Origin: Methanosphaerula subterraneus
GTDB taxonomy: Archaea > Halobacteriota > Methanomicrobia > Methanomicrobiales > Methanospirillaceae
Assembly (NCBI RefSeq): GCF_052055875.1
Contig: NZ_CP170508.1
Span: forward strand, 1,984,001 to 2,048,000
Length of the DNA: 64,000 nt
Direction: 5' to 3'
The notes beneath the pieces are model-generated. The model had not been told where the DNA came from. It saw only the letters and a program-made list of their open reading frames with translations, and did not search any database. Made by a program: the position numbers and the translations under genes. Below, piece by piece: positions 50,824 through 60,900 of this stretch. Each line of letters opens with the position of its first letter. Within the stretch, counting starts at the first letter, position 1.

Positions 50824-52043
50824 TCAGCACGGAGATCGGTACACTCGCCTCACTCGGCACCACAGGGAGGGTGGTCCTCCTCCGTCTTGACCTGAACTCG
50901 CCGATCGATCCGACATCAAATCAGATCCTCGACGATAAACGGTTCCGGGAGCATATCCCGACGATCGAGGCTCTAAAAAAGAGCCGGGTGGTGATCATCA
51001 CCCACCAGTCGAGGCCCGGAAAGAAGGACTTCACAACCCTCGAGATGCATGCCAGAAAGCTGGAGCATCTGCTCCACCGTCCGGTCACCTACGTGAACGA
51101 CATCTTCGGCCAGTGCGCCAGGGATGCGATCGCGGCGATGCGGGACGGAGACGTGCTGATGCTTGAGAATGTCCGGTTCAATGCGGAGGAGAACCTGACC
51201 CTGCCGGCAGAGGATGCTGCAAAGACGCATATCGTCAGGAACCTCTCCGGGATGGCGGACTTCTTTGTCAATGACGCGTTCGGGACCGCTCACCGGTCCC
51301 AGCCGACGGTCGTCGGTCTCCCGATGGTGATGCGGTCGGCCGCTGGTCTGCTGATGGAGAAGGAGGTGTCGACCCTCTCCCGAGTCTTCCACGGAGCCCC
51401 GTGCCCTGTGATGATGGTACTCGGCGGGACCAAGGTGGACGACTCGATCGATGTCGCGCAGCATGTGCTTGAGAACGGGATCGCCGACAGGGTGATCGTG
51501 ATCGGAGTCGTGGCCAACGTCTTTCTGGCGGCGGCCGGCCACTCGATCGGCACCCCGTCGTTGCAGCTGATCCAGCAGCTCAAGTACACCAAACAGATCG
51601 AGATCGCCGAGGGTTTGCTCTCCCGGTTCGCCGACCGCATCGTCCTCCCGACCCATGTGGCGGTCAGGGAGGAGGGCAAGCGTGTCGAGTACCCGGTTAC
51701 GGCAATCCCGGACGGGACGCCGATCATGGACCTTGGACTGGAGGCGATCACGGCCCTGACTGCTGAGATCGGCAGTGCGGGTACGGTCGTCTTCAACGGC
51801 CCCGCCGGGGTCTTCGAGGAGCCTGAGTTCGCCATCGGCACCCAGGCCCTGCTGAAGGCCGCCGCGTCGGTCGAGTTTTCGGTCTGTGGAGGGGGGCATA
51901 CCGCGGCCGTGATCGAGAAGATGGGACTGGAGGGCCAGTTCACGCATATCTCGACCGGTGGTGGGGCCTGCATTGAGTTCCTGACCGGGAAGGTTCTCCC
52001 GGCAGTGGACGCACTGCGGACGTCAAAGGAGATCTTTGGCTGA
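50820..52043 (+). CDS. pgk: Phosphoglycerate kinase
   Basis: This 407-residue enzyme interconverts 3-phosphoglycerate and 1,3-bisphosphoglycerate with ATP, used for gluconeogenesis in methanogens. Conserved sites are LRLDLNSPID near 23, HQSRPG near 62, NDAFGTAHRSQPT near 150, and the nucleotide-binding FNGPAGVFEEPEFAIGT near 325. The start is GTG 50820, overlapping ahaD, so it is coupled to the ATP synthase operon. A T-run at 52060-52068 follows its stop. Confidence 0.95.
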   Translation: MISTEIGTLASLGTTGRVVLLRLDLNSPIDPTSNQILDDKRFREHIPTIEALKKSRVVIITHQSRPGKKDFTTLEMHARKLEHLLHRPVTYVNDIFGQCARDAIAAMRDGDVLMLENVRFNAEENLTLPAEDAAKTHIVRNLSGMADFFVNDAFGTAHRSQPTVVGLPMVMRSAAGLLMEKEVSTLSRVFHGAPCPVMMVLGGTKVDDSIDVAQHVLENGIADRVIVIGVVANVFLAAAGHSIGTPSLQLIQQLKYTKQIEIAEGLLSRFADRIVLPTHVAVREEGKRVEYPVTAIPDGTPIMDLGLEAITALTAEIGSAGTVVFNGPAGVFEEPEFAIGTQALLKAAASVEFSVCGGGHTAAVIEKMGLEGQFTHISTGGGACIEFLTGKVLPAVDALRTSKEIFG

Positions 52044-52059
52044 CATCCCCGCTCTTCTC

Positions 52060-52068
52060 TTTTTTTTT
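52060..52068 (+). terminator. T-run behind pgk
   Basis: Nine Ts begin 17 bases after the pgk stop and probably end the aha-pgk transcript. Confidence 0.55.
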
Positions 52069-52148
52069 GCCGCCCTGCAGGCGGTGTTCTTTCGATGCAC
52101 ATATGCCTTACAACGATCATACAGTTGCAGTACGAGAGGTGGCAGCTG

Positions 52149-53327
52149 GTGCGTATATTAGCAATCGGACTGGGGGGGGCTGGTTCCCGGATCGTGGACA
52201 CCCTTCACCGGCATGACCGGAAGAGTGGTCTTCCCTGTGTCGAGGGGATCGTCATCGACATCGATCCCAATCTTCTGCGGTCCTTAGTATCCCTGCCTGA
52301 GCATGCCCGGATGTTCTTCCCATCGGTCGGACGAGCCAGGCCTGAACGAGTGGTCAACGCCGAGGAGGTCTTTTCCCAGGTGATGCGGGAGGATATGGCA
52401 GGGATTGATGCGGTTCTGATCTGTGCCGGCCTTGGGGGGAAGATGGTGGACGCCGCTCCCTCTCTGATCCATGAGTGCCGGCGTTCATTCCCGGACCCCG
52501 TCTTTGCCCTGGCGGTCCTCCCCTGCATTGAGGAGGGGCCGTGTATCCAGGCCAAGGCCGCCGATGACCTGGAGATGCTCGAACGGCTGGTCGACGGGGT
52601 GATCCTCTTTGACAACGAAACCTGGCGTGGACGGATGTCGCAGCCATCGGCGCCACAGGGGCTTCGAGGTTTCCTCCCTGAGCAGATTGCATCCCGGTTC
52701 CTTGAGCCGGAGACTCCTGGGGGGGTCTATGCAGAACTGAACGAGAATATTGCACGCCGGATCAGTCTTCTCCTCAGGGCCGGCGAGCTCGATCAGGATG
52801 GGGTCGAATCCGCCCAAACGGTGCTCGATGCCGGGGAGGTGCTGAACACGATCACTGGGATGGGGATCTGTGCGATCGGATATGCCGTCGAGAAGCTCCC
52901 TGACCAGCAGCTGACCCGGTTCTTCAAATCCAACTTTAAGCCGAAGCCCAAACCGGTCGTCATGGAGAGCGATGACCAGTACCAGAAGGCTTCCCGTGTG
53001 GTGGACCTGGCCAAGAAGGCTGTGTACCAGGAGATCTCCGTCCCCTGCGACCTGACTGGGGCGGAGAAGGCGCTGGTGCTGGTGGCCGGCCCCAGTTCTG
53101 CGATCTCTCTAAAGGGCTTTCAGACTGTCCAGCGATGGATGGACCAGTCGATTGGGGGGCTGGAGGTCAGGGCCGGCGACTATCCGATCACCCGGTCCTC
53201 GTTCATCGGGGTGATTGTGATCCTCTCAGGCCTCTCCAACATCCCTCGGGTCGATCAGATCAAAGCGGTCAGGGATCGGTACAGAAAACAGTGCGAGGAG
53301 GCCCGGCTTCAGGGCGAAGAACGCTGA
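52149..53327 (+). CDS. Divergent FtsZ/tubulin-family protein
   Basis: This protein of about 392 residues has the FtsZ fold start VRILAIGLGGAGSRIVDTL (T1 loop) and VIDIDPNLLRSL (T3 region). The tubulin signature GGGTGSG is replaced by CAGLGGKMVDAAP, and the T7 catalytic region is altered (QTVLDAGEVLNTI). The last 100 residues do not look like the FtsZ tail. It may bind GTP poorly or form different assemblies than division FtsZ or CetZ. The start is GTG 52149 with GAGAGGTGG at 52134-52142. Its TGA overlaps the ATG of the DUF2298 gene. Confidence 0.78.
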   Translation: MRILAIGLGGAGSRIVDTLHRHDRKSGLPCVEGIVIDIDPNLLRSLVSLPEHARMFFPSVGRARPERVVNAEEVFSQVMREDMAGIDAVLICAGLGGKMVDAAPSLIHECRRSFPDPVFALAVLPCIEEGPCIQAKAADDLEMLERLVDGVILFDNETWRGRMSQPSAPQGLRGFLPEQIASRFLEPETPGGVYAELNENIARRISLLLRAGELDQDGVESAQTVLDAGEVLNTITGMGICAIGYAVEKLPDQQLTRFFKSNFKPKPKPVVMESDDQYQKASRVVDLAKKAVYQEISVPCDLTGAEKALVLVAGPSSAISLKGFQTVQRWMDQSIGGLEVRAGDYPITRSSFIGVIVILSGLSNIPRVDQIKAVRDRYRKQCEEARLQGEER

Positions 53328-55435
53328 TGGCCCTGCTGGTCGAGGGTTTGCAGGTCCTCCTCTGGCTGGTTCTGCTGCTGCTCTTCGCTGCAGGGCTGTA
53401 CCCGCAGATGCGGAAGATCGCCCCTGTATGGGCGGTCCCGTTCTCTCTGAACGGAGGTCTCCTCCTCTTCACCGCCATCAGCTGGTACTGCGGTCTGGTG
53501 CACCTGCCCCTTCACCTGGCTGCGATCCCATTCGTCCTCCTGGTCGGCTGGCAGGTGGTGACCCGGCAGTACCGGCAGAACGACTATACCGCCGACCTTT
53601 CGTACCTGGTCGCAGGGGCGGCGGCCTTTCTGCTGCTGCTGGAGTTCCGGTTCCTGACCCCGATGATCAGCACCAGCGAGAAGTTCATGGATCATGCGAT
53701 CCTTGCCTCGATCATGAGGACGCCGGTGGTTCCGCCGCTCGATCCCTGGTTCGCCGGCGGGTCGATGAACATCTACTACTACCTCGGCCACTGGATGATG
53801 GGGGCGCTCGGGGTGGTGACCAGTATCCCCTCCACGGTCGTCTTCAATCTGATTCTGCCGACGGTCTTCGCGCTGACGGTGATCAATCTTCTGGCTCTGG
53901 GCCGGCTGATCGTCCCCCGTCTCCCCTGGCTTCCGGTCCTCCTCCTTGGACTTCCTGATCCGGACTTCCTTGTCAGGATCGTTTCAGGGCAGGAACTGCA
54001 CCATGTCTTCTGGGAGAGCAGCCGGGTCATCTCCGGTGCAATCGACGAGTACCCGCTCTTCTCGTACCTCTGGGGAGACGCCCATGCCCATGTGATGGCT
54101 CAGTTCAACCAGGCGTTTCTGCTCCTTTTGCTCGCGTTCTGCTGGTACCGCTGGTCCACGCTCTCCACCCGATCCCGTCTTCTTGTCTGTGGCCTCCTGA
54201 CGCTCTCGCTCGGTTCGATGGCGCCGATGAACTCATGGGATGTTCTGGTCTACGGGCCGCTGACCGTGGGCGTCGGGGTGCTGCTGACACTGCACAATGA
54301 GGAAGGGTCAATCAAGGATAGAATTGCTCATATACTGCGGAGAGGTATACGCTCGCCCGGGCCGCTGCTCTGGCTGGCTGTCGGGGTTCCCGCCGCCGCG
54401 GCCCTTCTCTACCTCCCGTTCTACCTGATGATGGAGACGGCCGGGACGATGGGGCTCTTCTTCATCGGGGGGGCGGCCCATCCGCCCTCCGGGGTCGTTC
54501 CGTTTCTCCTCTTTCACGGGATCTTTTTCGTGCTCCTCCTGCTGGTGCTGGTCCCTGACATTCGGGCACGGCCGTACCTGCTGCTGATAGCCGTTCCGGT
54601 GGCGCTTGCCGGCTACCCTGCCGCTGCGGTGGCGCTGGTCCCGCTCGTCTACCTGGTCACCCGCAAGGAGTATGAACCGGCCGGCATCTTCGCGGCTGCT
54701 GGGCTGCTGTTAGTCGTCCTCTGCGAGTTCATGTACCTGGAGTCCACATTCATCACGACATCATCGTTCCGGATGAACACGGTCTTCAAACTCTACTGGG
54801 CCGCCTGGCTGTTGATCGGGGCCGGAACGCTCGCCCTCGTCGGCAGCGTTGCCGCCTCCCGACTGTCTTATCCATTCCTCTCTCCGATCCGCCGACGGGG
54901 TCTGATCGCAGTGGTGCTGGTCCTGCTGCTGGTCACACCGCCGTGCCTGGGGCTCGACTTCGACGCTCACCTCTTTTATCAGCCGCATAAGGGGGGGGCG
55001 TACACCCTCGACGGCTCTGCGTACCTGATCTATGATCATCCGGCCGATGCCGCGGCGATCGCATTCCTTCGGAACAGATCCGATATCCCCTGCATCATCG
55101 AGGCCGCCAAGAACGAGCATAGTTACTACTCCCGGGTCTCCTCGTTCACCGGGATCCCGACTGAAGTGGGCTGGCTCTTCAATGAATATCTCTGGCGCGG
55201 AAACCCTGACAACTGGTACTTCCAGCGGATGGGGGATATCCGGAGGATCTATGAGTCGCCTGATGACGCGGTCCCGCTGATGAACCGGTACGGGTGCCAG
55301 TACCTGTACGTCGGGCCGCTGGAGGGGGAGACCTACAACCTGAGCCTCCCGCACACCGGGCTGACGCCAGTCTATTCAGAGAATGGAGTGATGATCTTTT
55401 CTACGACGAGGTCGACGACGAAGTCGGCGACGTAG
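53327..55435 (+). CDS. DUF2298 polytopic membrane protein
   Basis: This 702-residue protein has about 14 membrane helices and the marks of the DUF2298 family (also called chlor_Arch_YYY): GGSMNIYYYLGHWMMGAL near 145, WGDAHAHVMAQFNQAF near 248, MNSWDVLVYGPL near 305, and FRMNTVFKLYWAAWLLIG near 485. The soluble C-terminal part contains EVGWLFNEYLWRGN. The family's function is unknown; resemblance in layout to GT-C glycosyltransferases is only a suspicion. It is coupled to the FtsZ-like gene by a one-base overlap. The last residues (STTRSTTKSAT) are a low-complexity tail. Confidence 0.85.
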   Translation: MALLVEGLQVLLWLVLLLLFAAGLYPQMRKIAPVWAVPFSLNGGLLLFTAISWYCGLVHLPLHLAAIPFVLLVGWQVVTRQYRQNDYTADLSYLVAGAAAFLLLLEFRFLTPMISTSEKFMDHAILASIMRTPVVPPLDPWFAGGSMNIYYYLGHWMMGALGVVTSIPSTVVFNLILPTVFALTVINLLALGRLIVPRLPWLPVLLLGLPDPDFLVRIVSGQELHHVFWESSRVISGAIDEYPLFSYLWGDAHAHVMAQFNQAFLLLLLAFCWYRWSTLSTRSRLLVCGLLTLSLGSMAPMNSWDVLVYGPLTVGVGVLLTLHNEEGSIKDRIAHILRRGIRSPGPLLWLAVGVPAAAALLYLPFYLMMETAGTMGLFFIGGAAHPPSGVVPFLLFHGIFFVLLLLVLVPDIRARPYLLLIAVPVALAGYPAAAVALVPLVYLVTRKEYEPAGIFAAAGLLLVVLCEFMYLESTFITTSSFRMNTVFKLYWAAWLLIGAGTLALVGSVAASRLSYPFLSPIRRRGLIAVVLVLLLVTPPCLGLDFDAHLFYQPHKGGAYTLDGSAYLIYDHPADAAAIAFLRNRSDIPCIIEAAKNEHSYYSRVSSFTGIPTEVGWLFNEYLWRGNPDNWYFQRMGDIRRIYESPDDAVPLMNRYGCQYLYVGPLEGETYNLSLPHTGLTPVYSENGVMIFSTTRSTTKSAT

Positions 55436-55719
55436 CCAGGTATGGCGTAGTCGCACGACGAGGTCGTGATGGGTCCGGGACTGCAAACACTCCTGAAAGT
55501 GACCAAACCAGCATGGCGTAGCCGTAACAACGGGCAGGTGAAGGGCCGGCATCGTTGTCGCATGTCACCATCCAACAGTTGATTATCCTGCAGTGGCAAT
55601 GATCGTTCACTATTTCGGGTCCTGGTGACCGGGGTCTCCCCGGGTCCTGCTGGCCTGTCAGATCCCGGACATATTCGGGAGAGGACACTCAGGGCCGGAC
55701 TCTTCTGAGGTATCTGTCC
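55436..55719. other. Non-coding spacer with short repeats
   Basis: The stretch holds no convincing gene. ACGACGAGGTCG occurs at 55403-55414, inside the end of the DUF2298 gene, and again at 55455-55466. CCGGGG (55629-55634) and CCCCGG (55638-55643) form a perfect stem with loop TCT. No clear TATA box is seen for the next gene. Confidence 0.5.
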
Positions 55720-57468
55720 ATGCAACGACACACACTCTATTATATCCTCGTGATCGGGCTGCTCTTATCAGCTGCTGTGGGAGCGGTCTCGGCTGCCGAC
55801 AATTCGGTGCCCGTGCTCTCATCTGCAGTGAACATATCCTGGGATCAGGCGCCGTCCTCCGATCCGTTCATGCACCCGTCGCCCGAAGCGCTGAAGCGGT
55901 GGGTCGATGAGTACAACGCGGCCCCGGAGGCTCCGCAGCCAGGATTTTTGAAAAGGATGATGGCCTCGTTTCAGAGTCAGCAGAACCTGCTCTCTCTGAT
56001 CTCCTATGTCCCATCCGAGCGGAACCAGAATCCTATTGGGAATTGCTGGGTCTGGGCCGGCACCGGGGTGCTGGAGGTGGCCCATACCGGGCAGAAGAAT
56101 ATCCGTGACCGGCTCTCGATCCAGTACCTGGATTCAAACTACAACGGTGGTTCGGGTCCTGACTGGGCCGGCGAGGGTGGGACGCTGGGGGACTTTGTCG
56201 GGTTCTATGGGGAACAGAAGATCGCCGTCCCCTGGTCCAACGCTAATGCGAGTTTCCAGGATGGGACGGCCTACTCGCAGGCTTTCAAGAAGGCCGGGGT
56301 CGCAGCGGTCGACATCCAGATGATACCGAACTATCCGATCACGTCGATCACCGAGCAGCGGATTCCAACGATGGGGGTCGGGAACAGTTCGGCGATTGCG
56401 TCGATCAAGGGGACGCTTGATGGGGGGAAGGCGATCTACCTCGGATTTGTGATGCCGAATGCCGACGCGGTCAGCAGTTTCAGCAACTTCTGGTATTACC
56501 AGGGGGAGGACGCGGTCTGGGACCCGTCGCCCTTCGTTGGGAGAGCGTACGACCCTGCCCGCGGAGCCAGCCATGCGGTGACGATCGTCGGATACAGCAT
56601 GGCCGATCCGAACAACCGTTACTGGATCGCGCTGAACAGTATGGGGACCGGCGCCTCTGGCAACCGGCCTGACGGGACGTTCCGGATCAAGATGGATATC
56701 AACTATGATGCCACCTGTCCGTACTTTTTCACGGTTCCGATGACCACCTGGGAGACAGTGGGCGTCACATTCGGAGACTCTCTGACCCCGACGCCGTTCG
56801 ATGGTCCGCACCAGGTACCGGGGGTGCTCCAGGCTGAAGAGTATGACTATGGTGGAGAGGGTGTCGCCTACCACGACACCACCGCTGGCAACGCAGGCGG
56901 GGCCTACCGGACTGATGACGTGGACATCGAGGAGATGTCGGCCGGTGGGGATACGGTCGCCTACATCCGGGACGGCGAGTGGCTCGAGTATACGCTGAAC
57001 GTGGCCAGTTCCGGGTCGTACACCACTACGTTCCGGACGGCGGCCTGGGGCAGCGGAAAGGCAATCCGCATCCAGGTGGACGGTCAGATTGCCGGAACTG
57101 TGCAGATTCCCAACACCGGCAGTTCAGAACAATATACTATAGTCTCGACGACCCTTCCGCTCACGGCCGGCGTCCGTCATCTGACCATCGCCTTCGTCGG
57201 CGACGGGCAAAATCTTGACCAGATCAGCTTCACCACCGGCCCGGCAGTCCAGGTGGTGCCAGGGGCGACAGTGCTGCCGCTGGACCTGAACGGTGATGGA
57301 CTGTACGAGGACCTGAACGGCAATGGTGGGCTGGACTTCAACGACGTGGTCCTCTTCTTCAACCAGATGGACTGGATCAGCGATCACGAGCCGGTCGGTG
57401 CCTTCGACTTCAATCAGAACGGGCGGGTCGACTTCAATGATATCGTCCTCCTCTTCAACCAGATCTGA
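55720..57468 (+). CDS. Secreted papain-like (C1A) protease with CBM6 and dockerin-like domain
   Basis: This 582-residue exported protein has a signal peptide at 1-26 (ILVIGLLLSAAVGAVSA). A papain-fold domain follows with the full active-site set: Gln103 and Cys109 in QNPIGNCW (six residues apart as in papain), His285 in ASHAVTIVGY and Asn306 in YWIALNSMGTG. Residues 360-512 form a carbohydrate-binding module family 6 (QAEEYDYGGEGVAY, AGGAYRTDDVDIE). Residues 520-582 hold two F-hand-like calcium motifs ending FNQM and FNQI, like a type I dockerin. It is probably attached to cell-surface or extracellular polysaccharide. The hairpin terminator follows at 57470. Confidence 0.85.
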   Translation: MQRHTLYYILVIGLLLSAAVGAVSAADNSVPVLSSAVNISWDQAPSSDPFMHPSPEALKRWVDEYNAAPEAPQPGFLKRMMASFQSQQNLLSLISYVPSERNQNPIGNCWVWAGTGVLEVAHTGQKNIRDRLSIQYLDSNYNGGSGPDWAGEGGTLGDFVGFYGEQKIAVPWSNANASFQDGTAYSQAFKKAGVAAVDIQMIPNYPITSITEQRIPTMGVGNSSAIASIKGTLDGGKAIYLGFVMPNADAVSSFSNFWYYQGEDAVWDPSPFVGRAYDPARGASHAVTIVGYSMADPNNRYWIALNSMGTGASGNRPDGTFRIKMDINYDATCPYFFTVPMTTWETVGVTFGDSLTPTPFDGPHQVPGVLQAEEYDYGGEGVAYHDTTAGNAGGAYRTDDVDIEEMSAGGDTVAYIRDGEWLEYTLNVASSGSYTTTFRTAAWGSGKAIRIQVDGQIAGTVQIPNTGSSEQYTIVSTTLPLTAGVRHLTIAFVGDGQNLDQISFTTGPAVQVVPGATVLPLDLNGDGLYEDLNGNGGLDFNDVVLFFNQMDWISDHEPVGAFDFNQNGRVDFNDIVLLFNQI

Positions 57469-57469
57469 T

Positions 57470-57498
57470 CAGGGACAATGCCCTGACCCCTCTTTTTT
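57470..57498 (+). terminator. Hairpin and T-run behind the papain-like gene
   Basis: CAGGG (57470-57474) and CCCTG (57481-57485) form a five-pair stem, followed by six Ts at 57493-57498. Confidence 0.6.
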
Positions 57499-57927
57499 CT
57501 CCTCCTCCACTTGCGCGTCTTTTTTCAGGATCTTCCGATAATTAATGTCGCGAATTAAGGGTACTCTTATATTCTGTTACGACCTCAAGTGGCTACCTGA
57601 GGTCTTTAGTATCTCAACCCTCAGGGCTTCTACCATGAAGTCGATAGAGGCGATCTCTGGACCTGATATACGAGAAAAGACCGCTGAAACACTGGGCTGG
57701 CATGGCATTCATCCCGGGGTTGGTGGGGAGGTGAGGTATCGATGCAGGTCCTCCCTATGTCGGGGGGAAAGGAGTTGAATTATGGCCAAAAAACGTGAGT
57801 AATCGTACATTTTGACCAATCATCAGGATTCGGATCAGGAAATGTATATAAAGGAATTCGATAAAATGGAAACGTTTAAACCGTTTGGGATGGTTAAATC
57901 TACTATGAACCAAAGGAGGTTATTGAT
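57499..57927. other. 429-base leader region with promoter for the PKD gene
   Basis: A TATA box TATATAAA at 57845-57852 predicts transcription from about 57877 and a leader of some 50 bases, ending in a strong ribosome site AAAGGAGGT at 57912-57920. Upstream, CCTGAGG (57596-57602) and CCTCAGG (57619-57625) form a seven-pair inverted repeat. An open frame at 57545-57778 has no ribosome site and no recognisable product. Confidence 0.6.
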
Positions 57928-60900
57928 ATGAGATTACCCAAGAGTAATCCATCCGGGAGACTGTTCCTAGTCTCTCTGATGGTAATCATGGCCTGCCTGT
58001 TGATTCCAGGGGCGTTCGCCGCCTCGGCAACAGCAGACCTCAACGATAAAGGATACAGCGGCATAGGGCCGATCGTGAACTTTACGACAGACCCTGCTCC
58101 AGTAAGTGGCAATGTCGCCATCACAGCGGGTGAGACCGTCACGTTCACCGATGCCTCGTACGACAACATCACGTCATGGGCATGGGACTTTGGCGATGGA
58201 TCGTTCTCAACTGATTCAAACCCGTCTCACACCTACACTTCAGCCGGGACCTATGTCATCGGTCTTTACGTGCAGAACGCAACGGGAACCGCTTCGAATG
58301 TGAGTGGACAGATTGTAAATTCATCATACACGCTCCCACAGGTTGTGGTTTCAGCGGTCCAAGATGTTTCACCACAGTTCAATGTTGAACTGAACGGGAA
58401 CACATATGGACCCTTTGGAACAGCAGCGGAGACATTCTCTGACGCAACTGTCAATGTCGGGGACGCCCTGACCTTCACTGACGCCTCCACCAATGCACCA
58501 ACCAGCTTCTCATGGAATTTCGGGGATGCAAGCCCTCTGGTCACAACCCAGAACGCGACCCATACCTTTACTCAGGCCGGTACCTACGTGGTCTACTTCA
58601 CTGCAGGTAATGTCAATGGCCCAAAAACCTCAAGTTCGTTTACAATAACTGTCGCTGGATCGGTTGCACCGGTATCAGCATTCACCGCCACAGCTGACGG
58701 TGTCACCAAGGATTCCCAGGATGGAACCTCTGCGTTCGTTGCCGGGGATCTTGTCCTGAACGGCACTGCACCACTGCAGGTCACCTTCGCCGATAAATCG
58801 ACCAAGGCGCCATCGGCATGGAACTGGAACTTCACCTACAACATCGGTGGGTCCAATGTTTCAACGCTTCAGAACCCAACCTACACCTTCCCTCAGGGGC
58901 AGTACCAGATCGTCCTGAGTGCAAGCAATGCACAGGGCAGCAATGTCTCTTCCATCTGGGTGAATGTAGCAGGTCCATCAACTCCTGATGCGAGCTTCAC
59001 ATCAACTCCATCGTCAGGAACCGCACCACTGGCAGTCCAGTTCAACGACACCTCAGCAGGTGGCCTTGCAGCACCGACCAGCTGGCTCTGGAACTTCGGT
59101 GACGGAACCCAGGGATCAACGGTCCAGAACGCGACCCACACCTACACGGTAGCAGGTACCTACACGGTAACCCTGCAGACCCGGAACGGGGCCGGAGTAT
59201 CCAATCTGGCTACAGGCACCGTAACAGTCAGCAGCTCGGTAGCACCAGCCGCGAATTTCTCAATCAATGGCACCGAAGCCGGCAACTACGCAATGAACAC
59301 ACAGACTGTTCTCGTCGGTCAGCCGATCAACTTCAATGACACCTCGTCAGGCGCTCCAAGCTCCTTCAGCTGGGTCTTCAGCGACGGACAGCCGGTGCCG
59401 GCAACAGCCAATGTCACTCGCTCGTTCGCCATGCCAGGTAACTACTGGGTCTACCACACTGTCTCGAACGCAGCAGGATCAGACGCTAAGCTGAACCTCT
59501 TCACCGTCACTCTCGCTCCGCTGAGCCCAGCACCAATTGCGAGCTTTACGAAGAACGCAACTGGCGGCGAAGCACCACTGACTGTTAAATTCACCAACAC
59601 CTCAACCGGAGGAGCACCAACCAGCTTCCAGTGGCTCATCAATGGACAGCAGGCAGGGACCTCTGAGAACCTGACATACACGTTCACTACTCCGGGCACC
59701 TACAATGTTGCACTGATCGCGTCCAACGCTGGTGGTTCAAGTGCAGCCAACGGGCAGGCAATCGTTGTCACCGGTGTCAGCGGCAAACCAAATGCTGATT
59801 TCACCAAGACTTCGTCCAGCTACGCTGCACCATCACAGGTCCAGTTCACCTACAGCGGCGGCAATGCGACCTCGTTCGCATGGAACTTTGACGACGGGAC
59901 CACCTCGACCGAGATGAACCCGCTGCACACATTCCAGAATGCCGGAACCTATACGGTCAGGTTGACCGTGACCAATGCAGCCGGTGTCAACTTCACGACA
60001 CAGGATGTAACCATCACTCCGCTCGGCAACCCAGTTGCGAGCTTCAATGCAAACACAACCGCAGTTAACGACGGCTCTGCCGCTACTGCCCAGGTTACTG
60101 GACAGTCACCATTGACCGTTGTGTTCAATGACACCTCCTCAGAGAGGCCAAACGCATGGTACTGGAACCTCGGTGACGGCACCACTGCAATCACACAGAA
60201 TATCACCCACACCTATACCACACCAGGCAAGTACGCAGTCTACCTTGTTGTGGCCAACAGCCTCGGCGCTTCAGACTATATCTACAGCCCGCAGCTGATC
60301 AACGTCACAGCACCAGCTCCAGTCACTGACTTCAGTGCAACCCCGAGCACCGGCGCTGCACCATTAAACGTGCAGTTCACTGACAAGTCCGGAAACAATC
60401 CGTTTGCCTGGTCATGGAACTTCGGCGATGGAGCCATCTCCGGAGCACAGAACCCAAGCCACACCTACACAGCAGCAGGTAACTACACCGTTACCCTGAC
60501 AACCCAGAACAACGTCGGGACCAGCCAGAAGACCCAGGTCATCCAGGTCATCTCACTGAGTGCACCGGTCAGCAACTTCACGTTTGCTCCGGCAGCAGGA
60601 CAGGCACCCCTGACCGTGCAGTTCACTGACACATCATCGAACTCACCGTCATCATGGAGCTGGACCTTCACTGATGACTTCTCGACCAGCAATGAGCAGA
60701 ACCCTGTGCACACCTTCAAGAGTGCAGGCACCTACGGCGTTCTTATGACCGCCTCGAATGTAGCAGGGTCCGGTCAGATGAAGCTGCAGACGATCACCGT
60801 CAACGCATCACCGGTCATCACTCCTGTTGCTGACTTCTCAGCAACTCCATCAACCGGCGTTGCACCACTGGCAGTTCAGTTCGCTGACAAGTCGACGAAC

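Noticed and set aside
50973..52201. Two long minus-strand frames inside pgk
   Set aside because: They are antisense to a conserved enzyme gene, with no recognisable domain.
57545..57778. 77-codon plus-strand frame in the leader of the PKD gene
   Set aside because: It has no ribosome site, no family resemblance, and cysteine/serine-rich out-of-frame composition at the end.
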